Below, piece by piece: positions 1-8,864 of a stretch of 64,000 bases of DNA (positions within the stretch are counted from its first letter, which is position 1; the number at the start of each line of letters is the position of its first letter). The DNA lies in contig NZ_FWYE01000002.1 of assembly GCF_900176435.1 (NCBI RefSeq), positions 1 through 64,000 on the forward strand, given 5' to 3'. The DNA comes from Picrophilus oshimae DSM 9789 (GTDB lineage Archaea; Thermoplasmatota; Thermoplasmata; Thermoplasmatales; Thermoplasmataceae). Both the position numbers and the translations under genes were made by a program. Under the pieces are notes generated by a model. That model made no database searches. It was not told where the DNA came from and saw only the letters and a list, made by a program, of their open reading frames with translations.

Positions 1-496
1 AATATCGTGGATGAAATTGTAATAGGCAACACGGGTATCTAGTCTATCTTATAAGGGTTTTAACCTCCTAAAAATTACATATACTATAATTTTATGTTGT
101 CAGCACGGCATTTGATTAAGGTTTTGTTGGTTATGATGTTCTTTTTCTTCTGTAAAGGTTATATATTGTTTATTATAATCTGATCTATATATTAAAGCAA
201 ACTAATTATATTAATTGATGCTTCTCTTATTATATATTTTTACCTTTGGTTCATTATTAAAAAGATAAATTAGAGTAAAAATGCTATAAAGAAAGTTATT
301 AGATAATTTTTTATAATATATTTAGAAAATTATACTGTCTATATAAAAGAGTTTAAAAATTATTGAAAGATATATCAATAACATACCAGCTATGTAGTTT
401 TTTCAAGATGGTTTCAAAATCAATACTTATAATATCATATAAAAAATAAAAAATTTTTTTATACAGTATTATATAAACTTTTTTAATTTTATAATA
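1..496. other. AT-rich intergenic region
   Basis: No convincing gene lies here. Frame 1 is open from the window edge to a TAG at 40-42, so the first 42 bases could be the tail of a plus-strand gene, but 13 codons cannot be identified. The rest is AT-rich, with no tRNA, repeat array or long open frame. Its right end contains the promoter of the phytoene synthase gene. Confidence 0.5.
467..480 (+). promoter_or_regulatory. TATA box of the carotenoid operon
   Basis: A TATATAAA-like element lies 17-30 bp before the ATG at 497. An archaeal TATA box sits about 25 bp before the transcription start, so the mRNA would begin at or next to the start codon (leaderless). No Shine-Dalgarno motif precedes the ATG, which fits. 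Confidence 0.55.
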
Positions 497-1348
497 ATGT
501 TCACATCAATAGATCATAATAATAGCGATTTAATCGTTTCCGAAGTATTTCAAAAAGGAAGTACAACATACTTTTATAGCAGCAGATTTTTCCCTTTGCA
601 TATAAGATTAAAGGTTTCAAGACTCTACGCATTTGTGAGAGTTGCAGATAACTTTGTGGATTCAGTACCACAACAGGTGGATAAATTCTATAATTTTAAA
701 AACGAATATGAACGTGCCTTGAAAAGAGGCTTTTCAGATGATATAATTATAAATAAATTTATAGATCTAAAGAATGATGTGGGCATTGATGACTCCTGGG
801 TTGATGCATTTTTAAATGCAATGGAATCTGATATAAATAAAAAGATCTATTATACAGTACCAGAGCTGCTGTCTTACATATATGGCTCTGCAGAGGTCAT
901 AGGTCTTATGATGGCAAGGATACTTGATCTTGATAATAGATCATATCCATACGCAAGAATGCTTGGAAGGGCAATGCAGTACCTTAATTTTATAAGGGAT
1001 TTCAGTGAGGATCTTTCAATGGGCAGAATTTATCTCCCGCTTGAATTCACAGAGATAAATGATTTTAGCTATGAGAATGTCATTAAAAACATTGAAGCGT
1101 TCAATCTTTTTATAAGAAAAAACCTTAATGTTTACTTCTCATGGAATAAACAGGCAGCAAAAGGCTTTAGATATATTAAATACAGATATCTGGTTCCAAT
1201 AAAGACTGCATCTGATATGTATCTCTGGACTGGAAAAATAATATACAGGAATCCAATGGTAGTATATAAATCAAAGGTAAAGCCTGGAAAAAGATTAATT
1301 AGGGGACGTGGTATTTACAATCTTATAGGTGCCTTAAGATGGATATAA
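497..1348 (+). CDS. crtB: Phytoene synthase
   Basis: This enzyme condenses two geranylgeranyl diphosphates to phytoene, the first committed carotenoid step, at the membrane face. The 283-aa length is normal for the squalene/phytoene synthase family. Both Asp-rich, Mg-diphosphate-binding motifs are present: DNFVD at residues 51-55 and DFSED at 168-172, the latter followed by the typical GRIYLP stretch. The lycopene cyclase gene overlaps its last 10 bp and a glycosyltransferase follows with an ATGA overlap, so the three form one operon. The leaderless promoter supports the ATG at 497. Identification is firm. Confidence 0.95.
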   Translation: MFTSIDHNNSDLIVSEVFQKGSTTYFYSSRFFPLHIRLKVSRLYAFVRVADNFVDSVPQQVDKFYNFKNEYERALKRGFSDDIIINKFIDLKNDVGIDDSWVDAFLNAMESDINKKIYYTVPELLSYIYGSAEVIGLMMARILDLDNRSYPYARMLGRAMQYLNFIRDFSEDLSMGRIYLPLEFTEINDFSYENVIKNIEAFNLFIRKNLNVYFSWNKQAAKGFRYIKYRYLVPIKTASDMYLWTGKIIYRNPMVVYKSKVKPGKRLIRGRGIYNLIGALRWI

Positions 1349-2076
1349 CGCATTTCTACTATTTTATAATACTTTCCTTCATATTCTTCCCGGTTCTTGG
1401 CATATCACTTACAAATGAATTTAAAAAGGTAAGGAATTACAGGGCATTGTTATATGCAATGCTTTTTACTGATCCTGTTTACATAGTATGGGACTCTCTT
1501 TCTGTAACTTACCATGTATGGACATTTAATAAAAAATATATAACAGGCATAATGGTTTATAATCTTCCTGTTGAGGAGATACTTTTCTTTTTTGTGGTTC
1601 CATTCAGCACCTTTCTTATATATGAATCCATAGACTACATTAAAAATGATTCTTTTATATCAAAAACATCAAGAATAAAAAAGATAATGTTTATTATAGC
1701 AATTCTTTTCATTTTAAATGGGATATACTTTTATTCATATATATACATGCTTCTTGCATCTGTATTTACAGCCTTTATTATATTATTAACGCTTAAAATA
1801 ATGCCATCACTTTACAGGTCATCGAACTACTGGCTTTTTATAATAATAATGTACATTCCATTTATAGTATTTGATCATTTTTTAACCTCGCTTCCTGTTT
1901 TTACATACGGTGTTCATGCAATTATAAATATAAGAATATTGAGCATACCGGTTGAGGAATTTATATATGTGTATTCACTGATGAATTTCTATGCGCTTTT
2001 TTATAATATTTACAAAAAGAGTTCAAATAAAGATGAATTAAAATTTATTGTTAATTACCCTTTAAGGATAAAATGA
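1339..2076 (+). CDS. crtY: Lycopene beta-cyclase (archaeal CrtYcd type)
   Basis: This integral membrane protein closes the beta-ionone rings of lycopene to give beta-carotene. Its 245 residues are largely hydrophobic, with about 6-7 membrane segments. The short CrtYc/CrtYd repeat architecture shows as two halves, each with a PVEE motif (residues 77-80 and 204-207) that carries the catalytic Glu pair in this family. Bacterial actinomycetes encode the halves as separate genes; archaea and fungi have them fused, as here. The start overlaps the end of crtB by 10 bp, which implies translational coupling. It is unrelated to the flavoprotein CrtY/CrtL cyclases. Confidence 0.9.
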   Translation: MDITHFYYFIILSFIFFPVLGISLTNEFKKVRNYRALLYAMLFTDPVYIVWDSLSVTYHVWTFNKKYITGIMVYNLPVEEILFFFVVPFSTFLIYESIDYIKNDSFISKTSRIKKIMFIIAILFILNGIYFYSYIYMLLASVFTAFIILLTLKIMPSLYRSSNYWLFIIIMYIPFIVFDHFLTSLPVFTYGVHAIINIRILSIPVEEFIYVYSLMNFYALFYNIYKKSSNKDELKFIVNYPLRIK

Positions 2077-2960
2077 GGTTTTCAATATTAATAACCGTTT
2101 ATGACAGGCGTGAATACGTAGAAAGGGCGATAAAATCGGTAAAAAATCAGATCTTAAATGACCTTGAAATAATAGTAATTTCAAACATAGATCTAAAACT
2201 TGATGATGATATAATTTATATTAGAAGCCATGAAAAAAGCCTTTCCGGAAAGATCATTGAGGGGATTTCCATGGCATCAGGCGATGTAATATGCTTCCTA
2301 GAGGATGATGATGAGTTTAAACCTGAAAAATTGGTTAAAATTTCAAAATATTTTGATATGGGCTATGATTATGTTCATAATGCATTGATAACCGATAATG
2401 CAGATAAAGGAAAAATTATAAACATACCTGGATTCAACATGAGCTCCACGGCAATAAGCATAAATCTTGCGAGGTCAATAAAGATACCGGAGAACATTAA
2501 TACAGGCCTGGATATTTACATATACGCAAGGGCCATGGAGTTCAGGTTTGTAAATATTGATGAGCCACTCACAGTATATCACTCAGATACCGGCAATTCA
2601 ACAATTTACCATGGGCCTGTTGATGAATTTTATAAAAGGAATATTGAAATTTACAATAGATCATTAAATGATATTAAAACGTTCCTGCCATATACAAACG
2701 GCCCCGGAAGAAGATATTCTGAGCTTTTCATTTATTTATCATGCTATGGCATTTTATTAATGTCTGCTGATAGAAAAGGCATATTTAGAATATCTTTTAG
2801 AATCCTTTATAATAATTACATGAAAAAGAGCATTAAAAACATTATTATTTTCACCATTGGATCATTGTTTCATTTCATGTTTCCTGGATTTATAAGAAAT
2901 TATTTATATAAAAGATCACATGGTAATTTCTCCAGTGGACTTGACTTTTTCTTTAATTAA
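2073..2960 (+). CDS. Family 2 glycosyltransferase, possibly carotenoid glycosyltransferase
   Basis: The N-terminal 200 residues are a GT-A, family 2 fold: SILITVYDRREYVERAIKS nucleotide-binding start and a metal-binding D-x-D inside EDDDEF (residues 77-82). The C-terminal 80 residues are basic and hydrophobic (near FTIGSLFHFMFPGF), suggesting membrane association. The gene starts in an ATGA overlap with the lycopene cyclase stop, so it is the third gene of the carotenoid operon. Zeaxanthin glycosides are known from Sulfolobales, so glycosylation of zeaxanthin is a reasonable inference, but the sequence does not show the acceptor. Its last 45 bp overlap the 3' end of crtI on the other strand. 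Confidence 0.75.
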   Translation: MRFSILITVYDRREYVERAIKSVKNQILNDLEIIVISNIDLKLDDDIIYIRSHEKSLSGKIIEGISMASGDVICFLEDDDEFKPEKLVKISKYFDMGYDYVHNALITDNADKGKIINIPGFNMSSTAISINLARSIKIPENINTGLDIYIYARAMEFRFVNIDEPLTVYHSDTGNSTIYHGPVDEFYKRNIEIYNRSLNDIKTFLPYTNGPGRRYSELFIYLSCYGILLMSADRKGIFRISFRILYNNYMKKSIKNIIIFTIGSLFHFMFPGFIRNYLYKRSHGNFSSGLDFFFN

Positions 2961-4397
2961 TTTATTGTATATCACCTCGGCAGATACAAAAGCCATTGGA
3001 ACACCTATTCCAGGATGGGTGTACTGTCCTGTGTAATACATGTTCCTTAAAAGCCTGTTCCTGTTTAATGGCCTGAAATATGCGGTCTGCAGCATTGTGT
3101 TTGCAAGTCCAAAGGCGGTTCCCATAAAGGAATTGTAATCTGATTTAAAATCGGAAGGACCATAATATTTTATAAAGTCTATATAATCTATTATATTTTC
3201 ATTTAGATATTCCTCAAGTTTTGAAAGTGCGGCAAATACATACCTGCTTCTGTAAAATTCAGTATCAATTATGAATGGCGATGCCGGTATTAGCATAAAA
3301 ATTGAATCCATGTTTTCAGGTGCTACATTTTTATCTGTTTTGCTTCTAACGCTTAAATAGAATGAAAAGTTTTCAGGTATGTATTTTGATCCCGAATCTA
3401 TTGAATTAAAATGATCGTTCCATTCTGCAGGTATTATAATATTATGGTGTTCAATTGCAAGCTTTTTCTTGAGTCCTATGTATGCCAGAACTGCGGATGG
3501 TGAAAGCCTTCTTGTTTTCCAGAACGATTCTGAATAGTTTCTAAAGCCAGGGGGCAGCAGGGATTCTGCATTGTAATAATCGCCTGCAAAGATAAATAGA
3601 TCACCTTCGATTTTATTATTTCCTGCAATTATTGATGATATTTCATTGTTATTTATGTTAATCCCACTAACCTCGCACGATGTTATATACCTTACATTTA
3701 ATGATCTTCCTATTTTATAGAGCGATGAAACAACAGATGAAAAGCCATTCTCTGGATAGTAAACGCCATCGTTGAACATTGAATAGTTTACCATCGAGTA
3801 AAATGCAGGTATGTTAAATGGATTTCCGCCAAGAAAGACCGATGAAAATGTTGTTATGTACCTCATTGATTTTGAAGAGAAGAATGATTTTGAAAGATCC
3901 ATCATGGAATCAAGGAGATGGAGCCTTGATACATTTTTTAGGATATCAGGTGATAGCATATCCTTAAATGATGAGAAATCCCTGTATATAAAATCAGGGA
4001 AAACCGCATCGTATATCTTTTTTGTTTCCTCAAGATAAAGATCGAATTTTTTATAGCCATCATCCTCAAGGCTGTTAAAGAGATTCATATTATTGTATGG
4101 ATCAGCCCTTATATTATAACAGCTGTTTTCAATGCATATTCTAAATGCAGGATCGAGCCTTTTTATTGAATAAAAATCGTGCCTTGATAAGCCAAGTGAT
4201 TGAAAATAATGATCAAAAACCTCCGGCATTAAATACCATGATGGGCCCATATCGAATTTATAACCATCTGCATAAAAAGATCTTGATCTGCCACCAAGAG
4301 TTTTATTTTTTTCAATGAGGATTACATCATTGTCACCTGCAACAAGGTTTGCAAGTGATAGACCTGCATATCCGCCACCAACTATTACTATCTTCAT
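2916..4397 (-). CDS. crtI: Phytoene desaturase (CrtI family)
   Basis: This FAD enzyme introduces double bonds into phytoene to make lycopene. The N-terminus is a dinucleotide-binding fold with the glycine motif VGGGYAGLSLA followed by an LGGRSRSF region. The C-terminus has the family signature YTGQYTHPGIGVPMAFVSAE. The 493-aa length is typical. It is co-transcribed behind the hydroxylase gene, 4 bp after that stop, with an AGTGAT-like SD just before the ATG. It is convergent with, and overlaps, the glycosyltransferase gene by 45 bp. A related desaturase or isomerase activity cannot be excluded, but the cluster makes CrtI the clear choice. Confidence 0.92.
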   Translation of the reverse strand: MKIVIVGGGYAGLSLANLVAGDNDVILIEKNKTLGGRSRSFYADGYKFDMGPSWYLMPEVFDHYFQSLGLSRHDFYSIKRLDPAFRICIENSCYNIRADPYNNMNLFNSLEDDGYKKFDLYLEETKKIYDAVFPDFIYRDFSSFKDMLSPDILKNVSRLHLLDSMMDLSKSFFSSKSMRYITTFSSVFLGGNPFNIPAFYSMVNYSMFNDGVYYPENGFSSVVSSLYKIGRSLNVRYITSCEVSGININNNEISSIIAGNNKIEGDLFIFAGDYYNAESLLPPGFRNYSESFWKTRRLSPSAVLAYIGLKKKLAIEHHNIIIPAEWNDHFNSIDSGSKYIPENFSFYLSVRSKTDKNVAPENMDSIFMLIPASPFIIDTEFYRSRYVFAALSKLEEYLNENIIDYIDFIKYYGPSDFKSDYNSFMGTAFGLANTMLQTAYFRPLNRNRLLRNMYYTGQYTHPGIGVPMAFVSAEVIYNKLIKEKVKSTGEITM

Positions 4398-4401
4398 TTT
4401 A

Positions 4402-4911
4402 TCACTGCTTCAATGTATCAAGATTTTTCTTTGAATTAATCCTTTCAAGATCCACCCTTGTTTTATCTATTCCAGGTATGTATAAAAGAAATCCCCAGTT
4501 CATGCCCTTTCCGCGGCCGTCGTTTATATGGTGAAGCTCGTGAACCTCTATTAATTTATTAATATATCTTGAATGTTTTCTATTTCTTAAATGAAGATAA
4601 TAATTATGTATTATCATATCATGAATGATTAAATATAATATTCCATAAAACAGCATGCCTATGCCGAATGACATGTATATAAAGTCCTTTGTTTCAAAGC
4701 TTGCTATGAACAGGGACATCGATATAAATGCAAAGAATAATGCAAATAAATTGTTCCTCTGGAATCTTCTTCCTGATGGTATATGATGATCCTTATGTAT
4801 TGGCCACAGAATACCATGCATCAGGTACTTATGTGTTAATCTTGCTATGAATTCCATGCCTATTAAACCAGATACTATCCCTGCGGCATAGTATAAATAC
4901 TGGATTATCAT
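4402..4911 (-). CDS. crtZ: Beta-carotene hydroxylase (fatty acid hydroxylase superfamily)
   Basis: This non-heme di-iron membrane enzyme hydroxylates the beta-carotene rings to zeaxanthin. The 169-aa protein has four hydrophobic segments and the His clusters that hold the irons: HKYLMH and HKDHH in the first half, then a HDMIIHN region and HELHH near the C-terminus. It is the first gene of a two-gene minus-strand unit with crtI. A TATA-like AATATAAAG at about 4926-4934 lies roughly 20 bp upstream of the ATG. Together with crtB, crtY and crtI this completes a zeaxanthin pathway from geranylgeranyl diphosphate. Confidence 0.9.
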   Translation of the reverse strand: MIIQYLYYAAGIVSGLIGMEFIARLTHKYLMHGILWPIHKDHHIPSGRRFQRNNLFALFFAFISMSLFIASFETKDFIYMSFGIGMLFYGILYLIIHDMIIHNYYLHLRNRKHSRYINKLIEVHELHHINDGRGKGMNWGFLLYIPGIDKTRVDLERINSKKNLDTLKQ

Positions 4912-4944
4912 GCCTAAAAAATCTTTATATTGCTTATAATCATT

Positions 4945-4963
4945 TATAAAAATATTTTTTATA
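4945..4963. promoter_or_regulatory. AT-rich near-palindrome shared with neighbouring promoters
   Basis: A near-palindromic TATAAAAATATTTTTT element followed by ATA lies between the divergent crtZ and MFS genes. The same 16-mer recurs at 6276-6291 before the MMPL gene, and a variant lies at 4992-5007. It may be a TATA element plus T-tract or a shared regulator site. Confidence 0.3.
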
Positions 4964-4991
4964 ATTTACTGTTTCAAATCTAAAATTATTG

Positions 4992-5007
4992 TATAAAAAT
5001 TTTTTTT
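4992..5007 (+). promoter_or_regulatory. TATA-like element upstream of the MFS gene
   Basis: TATAAAAATTTTTTTT lies 36-51 bp before the MFS start codon. It resembles the elements at 4945-4963 and 6276-6291. Used as a TATA box it would give a leader of roughly 20 nt. Confidence 0.35.
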
Positions 5008-5042
5008 AAATAGCTTAATATTAATACAAAAAATAAAAATTC

Positions 5043-6197
5043 ATGGATAAGGGCATATTACCATTATTTGTAACGGCCATGATAGACTTTATTGGCTTTG
5101 GTATAATAATACCAATAGCACCGTTTTATACAAGGGATCTTGGTGCCACACCATTTGAATTTTCAATACTTCTGGTTGTTTATTCACTTGCACAGTTTAT
5201 TGCATCACCATATCTTGGCAGGCTTTCAGATAGAATTGGCAGGAAAAATGTTCTTGTACTTGGGCTTTCAGGTGAGATTGCAGGATATTTAATATTTGGG
5301 CTTTCCCCGGTATTATCACTGCTTTATATAGGCAGGGCAATAACAGGCGCAACCTCGGGAAACCTCCCTGTAATTTACTCCTTTGTTTCTGATAAAACAT
5401 CATCAGATAACAGGACAAGGGCCATAGGCATGATAGGTGCCGCAATAGGCATTGGCTTTGTTATTGGGCCCTTTATAGGCGGCTCATTGTCAATTTTTGG
5501 ATACAGGGTTCCAATACTCTTTGCGGCAGTCCTGTCATTTATAAATATGGTTCTTGTCCTTAGAATAAAGGAAGAAAGGAAAAAGACAAATTACAAAAAA
5601 GGGAGTATATTAAAAGCTTTTGAAATTGCACCGTACATTTTTATTTCAATAACCTTCATAGCACTGGGCTTTGTCATGCTTCAGACAACGCTTGCATACT
5701 ATGGCCAGGCACTCTATTCATGGGGCTCGCTGGCCGTTGGCATTATTCTCGGCATCGTTGGCATGGAGCAGGCATTATTCCAGCTTCTACTTGTTTTCAG
5801 ACTGACCAGGAGGATTGGAAGCATAAGGACAGTAATGCTTGGAATAATATCATTTACAATGGCATTTTTAATCCTGTCGTTCAGGGTAAATGAGTACATT
5901 GCCATCTTCTCATTAACATTGTTCTCGCTTGGATATTCTCTTTTTCAAACCCCGGTTATATCAATAATAAGCGATATTGCACCTGTAGAAATACGCGGAT
6001 CCACCCTGGGAATAACACAGTCAGCGCAGTCATTATCAAACATTATTGGACCGTTAATTGCAGGCTATACTTTTGAATTCATATCGATATACTCGCCATA
6101 CATGCTGGCAGCTGCATTTGGAATACTATCACTGCTTTTTATATCCATTTTCATTATCAAATCAGGTTCAGCCTTAAAAGATATAGGTTATACATAA
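5043..6197 (+). CDS. Major facilitator superfamily transporter
   Basis: This is a polytopic membrane carrier of 384 aa with about 12 hydrophobic segments. The cytoplasmic loop 2-3 motif characteristic of the family is clear (GRLSDRIGRK near residues 60-69). The first helices (FIGFGIIIPIAPFY) and the GATSGNLPVIYSF segment resemble the drug/proton antiporter branch, but the substrate cannot be read from sequence. The gene stands alone between the divergent carotenoid genes and the MMPL gene. It has no SD, in keeping with the leaderless or short-leader pattern of single genes here. Confidence 0.85.
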   Translation: MDKGILPLFVTAMIDFIGFGIIIPIAPFYTRDLGATPFEFSILLVVYSLAQFIASPYLGRLSDRIGRKNVLVLGLSGEIAGYLIFGLSPVLSLLYIGRAITGATSGNLPVIYSFVSDKTSSDNRTRAIGMIGAAIGIGFVIGPFIGGSLSIFGYRVPILFAAVLSFINMVLVLRIKEERKKTNYKKGSILKAFEIAPYIFISITFIALGFVMLQTTLAYYGQALYSWGSLAVGIILGIVGMEQALFQLLLVFRLTRRIGSIRTVMLGIISFTMAFLILSFRVNEYIAIFSLTLFSLGYSLFQTPVISIISDIAPVEIRGSTLGITQSAQSLSNIIGPLIAGYTFEFISIYSPYMLAAAFGILSLLFISIFIIKSGSALKDIGYT

Positions 6198-6200
6198 ATA

Positions 6201-6246
6201 TATTTTTAATTTTTGGATTTTTTTATTATATTTTTAGCTTTTTATC
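6201..6246 (+). terminator. Poly-T tract downstream of the MFS gene
   Basis: Several runs of 5-7 T follow the MFS stop codon. Archaeal intrinsic termination works on T-runs on the non-template strand without needing a hairpin, so this is a likely terminator. The general AT-richness lowers confidence. Confidence 0.35.
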
Positions 6247-6275
6247 AGAGTCTGCTTTAAAAAATTGTAAGATTG

Positions 6276-6291
6276 TATAAAAATATTTTTT
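6276..6291 (+). promoter_or_regulatory. TATA-like element upstream of the MMPL gene
   Basis: TATAAAAATATTTTTT lies 38-53 bp before the MMPL start codon and matches the element at 4945-4960 exactly over 16 bp. It is either the promoter core or a shared operator. Confidence 0.35.
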
Positions 6292-6328
6292 AACTATTGT
6301 TATTAACATAATAAATATTTTTTTCCAC

Positions 6329-8863
6329 ATGGTTATTTCAAAATCCATTATTAAAAGGCGGGTACTTTTAATAATAATATGGGCAATAGTGCTTGTTGCC
6401 ATAATACCTGCAGTGACCGGTTACACACATTATATAAGCTATTCAAACAGCTCACCGGTAGGTCCAGGATCCGAATCATCAATAGCACAGCATATCATAG
6501 AGAAAAAGTTCCCGGATAACTCAAGTTTAATAGTTGTTGTAAATGGGAGTTCCCCATCAAAAAATATGGCATCAACTGTTCTTGGATTTCAGTCAAACCT
6601 GTCAGGGCTTGGGCTTAAAAACTATTATTCCTCATCATCGGTTTACAGTGAGTACGCAGCATATATAAACAATGAAATAAATGCATCAATATCGTCCAGG
6701 ATAATATACGATTATACAATGATAAAAAATAATGCAATTGAAATATTCAGCGAACCGGCAGAATTTTATATTTTATGGTCCCATGATGGTTTTAACAACA
6801 GCTCAATAAATAAAAATGTTATGGACTCATTTTCACCTGGCACATACAGGGAAAAATTTTACAGTGCAATAATTAATTCAACAGGGTCTCCATACAATCG
6901 TGTTGAATCATCAATAGGAAGATCCATTGTAATGGATTTATTTAATGCCACGGCGTTTAAATATCTAAACATCACTGATTACAATAATAAATCATCAATA
7001 ATAAATGCAACATCATATATGTTAAATTACAGTGGACTTTCATATTATATAATAAATTCCGTTGTATCATCATCGAATCCTGGCATCTTCTATGTTACAC
7101 ATTATGGTATTTACAATGCACCATCATTTATTTCATCAGCATACGTGGCCGGTAATATATCACTGATATACATAGACTTTGACACGCCTGCCGGCATGGA
7201 CGTAATGGGCAGTTATACAGCATCAGAGCTTGCATTTCCTGCGGTTAATAACCTTGCAATGAAGACGTTCAAGAACGCCATTGTGACCGGCAACGGTGCA
7301 ATATCATATGAAACAAATAAGGAAACCCAGAAGGCTGGTTTTGCCTTTGGATTAATATTTATATTCCTTGCAGTGGCCATTCTGTTTGCTGCACTGTCCT
7401 GGAAGTCATCGATTCTTGTTATTATATTTTCAGGGATTGCGCTGCTTCTTGGTTATACATCGGAATACATTACCGGGCTGATACTTCACAGTGTAAGCTA
7501 CATTGTAAACTACACACTAACCGCCGTGATCCTTGGAATATCAGCAGATTACCTGCTTTTTATAATATCAAGGTACAGGGACGAACTAAGATCAGGTTCA
7601 GATGAGAAAACAGCGCTTGAGACATCCATAAGATCCTCGGGAAGGTCCATTTTAATCAGCGGAATTACAGTTGCATTCAGCCTTGCAACATTTTCTTTTA
7701 TACCAGGGTTTAAATCCTGGGGCATAACGCTATTCCTTGCTGTTATATTCACCATTGCCCTGGAAACGACACTGCTGCCGGTGATTATATCATTCCTTGG
7801 CAGAAGTCTCTTTTTAAGGTACGCACTTAAACCTGATATAAATGATAAAGAAAAATCAAAATTCTATAAGGCCGCCGAGGGGGCAATATCGAAAAAGTTT
7901 TTTGTAATAATTATAATAATAATACTTGGATCATCAGGCATCTATGCATTCTTTAATGCGCCGGTAACGTACAATTTTAACACAGGGCTGCCACAGAACC
8001 TTGAGAGTGTCAGGGGACTTAACCTAATAGATAAAAGCTTTGGTTCAAGCACCCTCTATCCGGTCTATGTTATAGTCAATGAAAGTATTGGCAGTGAAAA
8101 AATAGAAAATATATCATATTACATTGCATCGCTCAGCTGGGTTGACAGGGCATACGGCCCATACATTAATGGAAAATATGTAAACAGCTCCATAGGTTAT
8201 TCATCTTACAAAATTGATTCCCATTATGTTTATTACATTTTATATTCAAGGTACTCACCGTATTCTAAAAATGCAATAAATGCAGTTTCCCAGCTCAGAT
8301 CAAATCATGATCTTATTGTCGGCGGGATAACATCAACAATAATAGATGAGGCGCACCAGAATAAAATAATATACAGCGAGCTTGAGATACTTATAGTTCT
8401 GGTAATAGGAATCATAATAGGTGTCTCATTCAGATCATGGAAGTATCCTGTTATATCATTATCCGGTGTTTTTTTCAGTGTTTCATGGACAACAGGCATA
8501 CTCTATTTGATATCAAAATACGTTCTACACGAGGCCCTGATATATTTAATACCTGTGATACTTTTTATAATATTGTTCTCGCTTGGAAACGATTACACGG
8601 TATTTATAATCTCAAGGATAAGGGAGTACAGTTCTTTAAACAGGGATAATGCAATAAAGATTGGAATATCAACATCCGGCAGGGTTGTAACGACACTTGG
8701 TATAATACTTGCCGTATCCCTTGGGGCACTGAGCTTTATACCTGTGGCCTTCCTGGAACAGCTTGGAATCTCATTTATAATCTCATTGATAATAGATACC
8801 TTTATAATACGTATTTTTTACTTCCCTGCGATGATATCGGCCCTCTTCAAAAATAAAATTTAG
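6329..8863 (+). CDS. MMPL/RND-superfamily membrane transport protein
   Basis: This 844-aa protein has the RND two-fold design: one N-terminal membrane segment, a large external domain (roughly residues 35-335), five or six membrane helices, a second helix and external domain, then a final helix bundle. Each bundle contains the family-type polar helix, with ILGISADYLLFIISRYRDE in the first half and SLGNDYTVFIISRIRE in the second; these Asp-bearing helices drive proton-coupled transport in relatives. MMPL proteins export lipids or hydrophobic compounds in bacteria. The archaeal substrate is unknown; membrane lipid or pigment handling is only a guess from the adjacent carotenoid genes. Confidence 0.8.
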   Translation: MVISKSIIKRRVLLIIIWAIVLVAIIPAVTGYTHYISYSNSSPVGPGSESSIAQHIIEKKFPDNSSLIVVVNGSSPSKNMASTVLGFQSNLSGLGLKNYYSSSSVYSEYAAYINNEINASISSRIIYDYTMIKNNAIEIFSEPAEFYILWSHDGFNNSSINKNVMDSFSPGTYREKFYSAIINSTGSPYNRVESSIGRSIVMDLFNATAFKYLNITDYNNKSSIINATSYMLNYSGLSYYIINSVVSSSNPGIFYVTHYGIYNAPSFISSAYVAGNISLIYIDFDTPAGMDVMGSYTASELAFPAVNNLAMKTFKNAIVTGNGAISYETNKETQKAGFAFGLIFIFLAVAILFAALSWKSSILVIIFSGIALLLGYTSEYITGLILHSVSYIVNYTLTAVILGISADYLLFIISRYRDELRSGSDEKTALETSIRSSGRSILISGITVAFSLATFSFIPGFKSWGITLFLAVIFTIALETTLLPVIISFLGRSLFLRYALKPDINDKEKSKFYKAAEGAISKKFFVIIIIIILGSSGIYAFFNAPVTYNFNTGLPQNLESVRGLNLIDKSFGSSTLYPVYVIVNESIGSEKIENISYYIASLSWVDRAYGPYINGKYVNSSIGYSSYKIDSHYVYYILYSRYSPYSKNAINAVSQLRSNHDLIVGGITSTIIDEAHQNKIIYSELEILIVLVIGIIIGVSFRSWKYPVISLSGVFFSVSWTTGILYLISKYVLHEALIYLIPVILFIILFSLGNDYTVFIISRIREYSSLNRDNAIKIGISTSGRVVTTLGIILAVSLGALSFIPVAFLEQLGISFIISLIIDTFIIRIFYFPAMISALFKNKI

Positions 8864-8864
8864 G

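Noticed and set aside
3811-4038. Plus-strand 75-codon ORF inside crtI
   Set aside because: It is fully antisense to a well-identified desaturase and shows no independent features.
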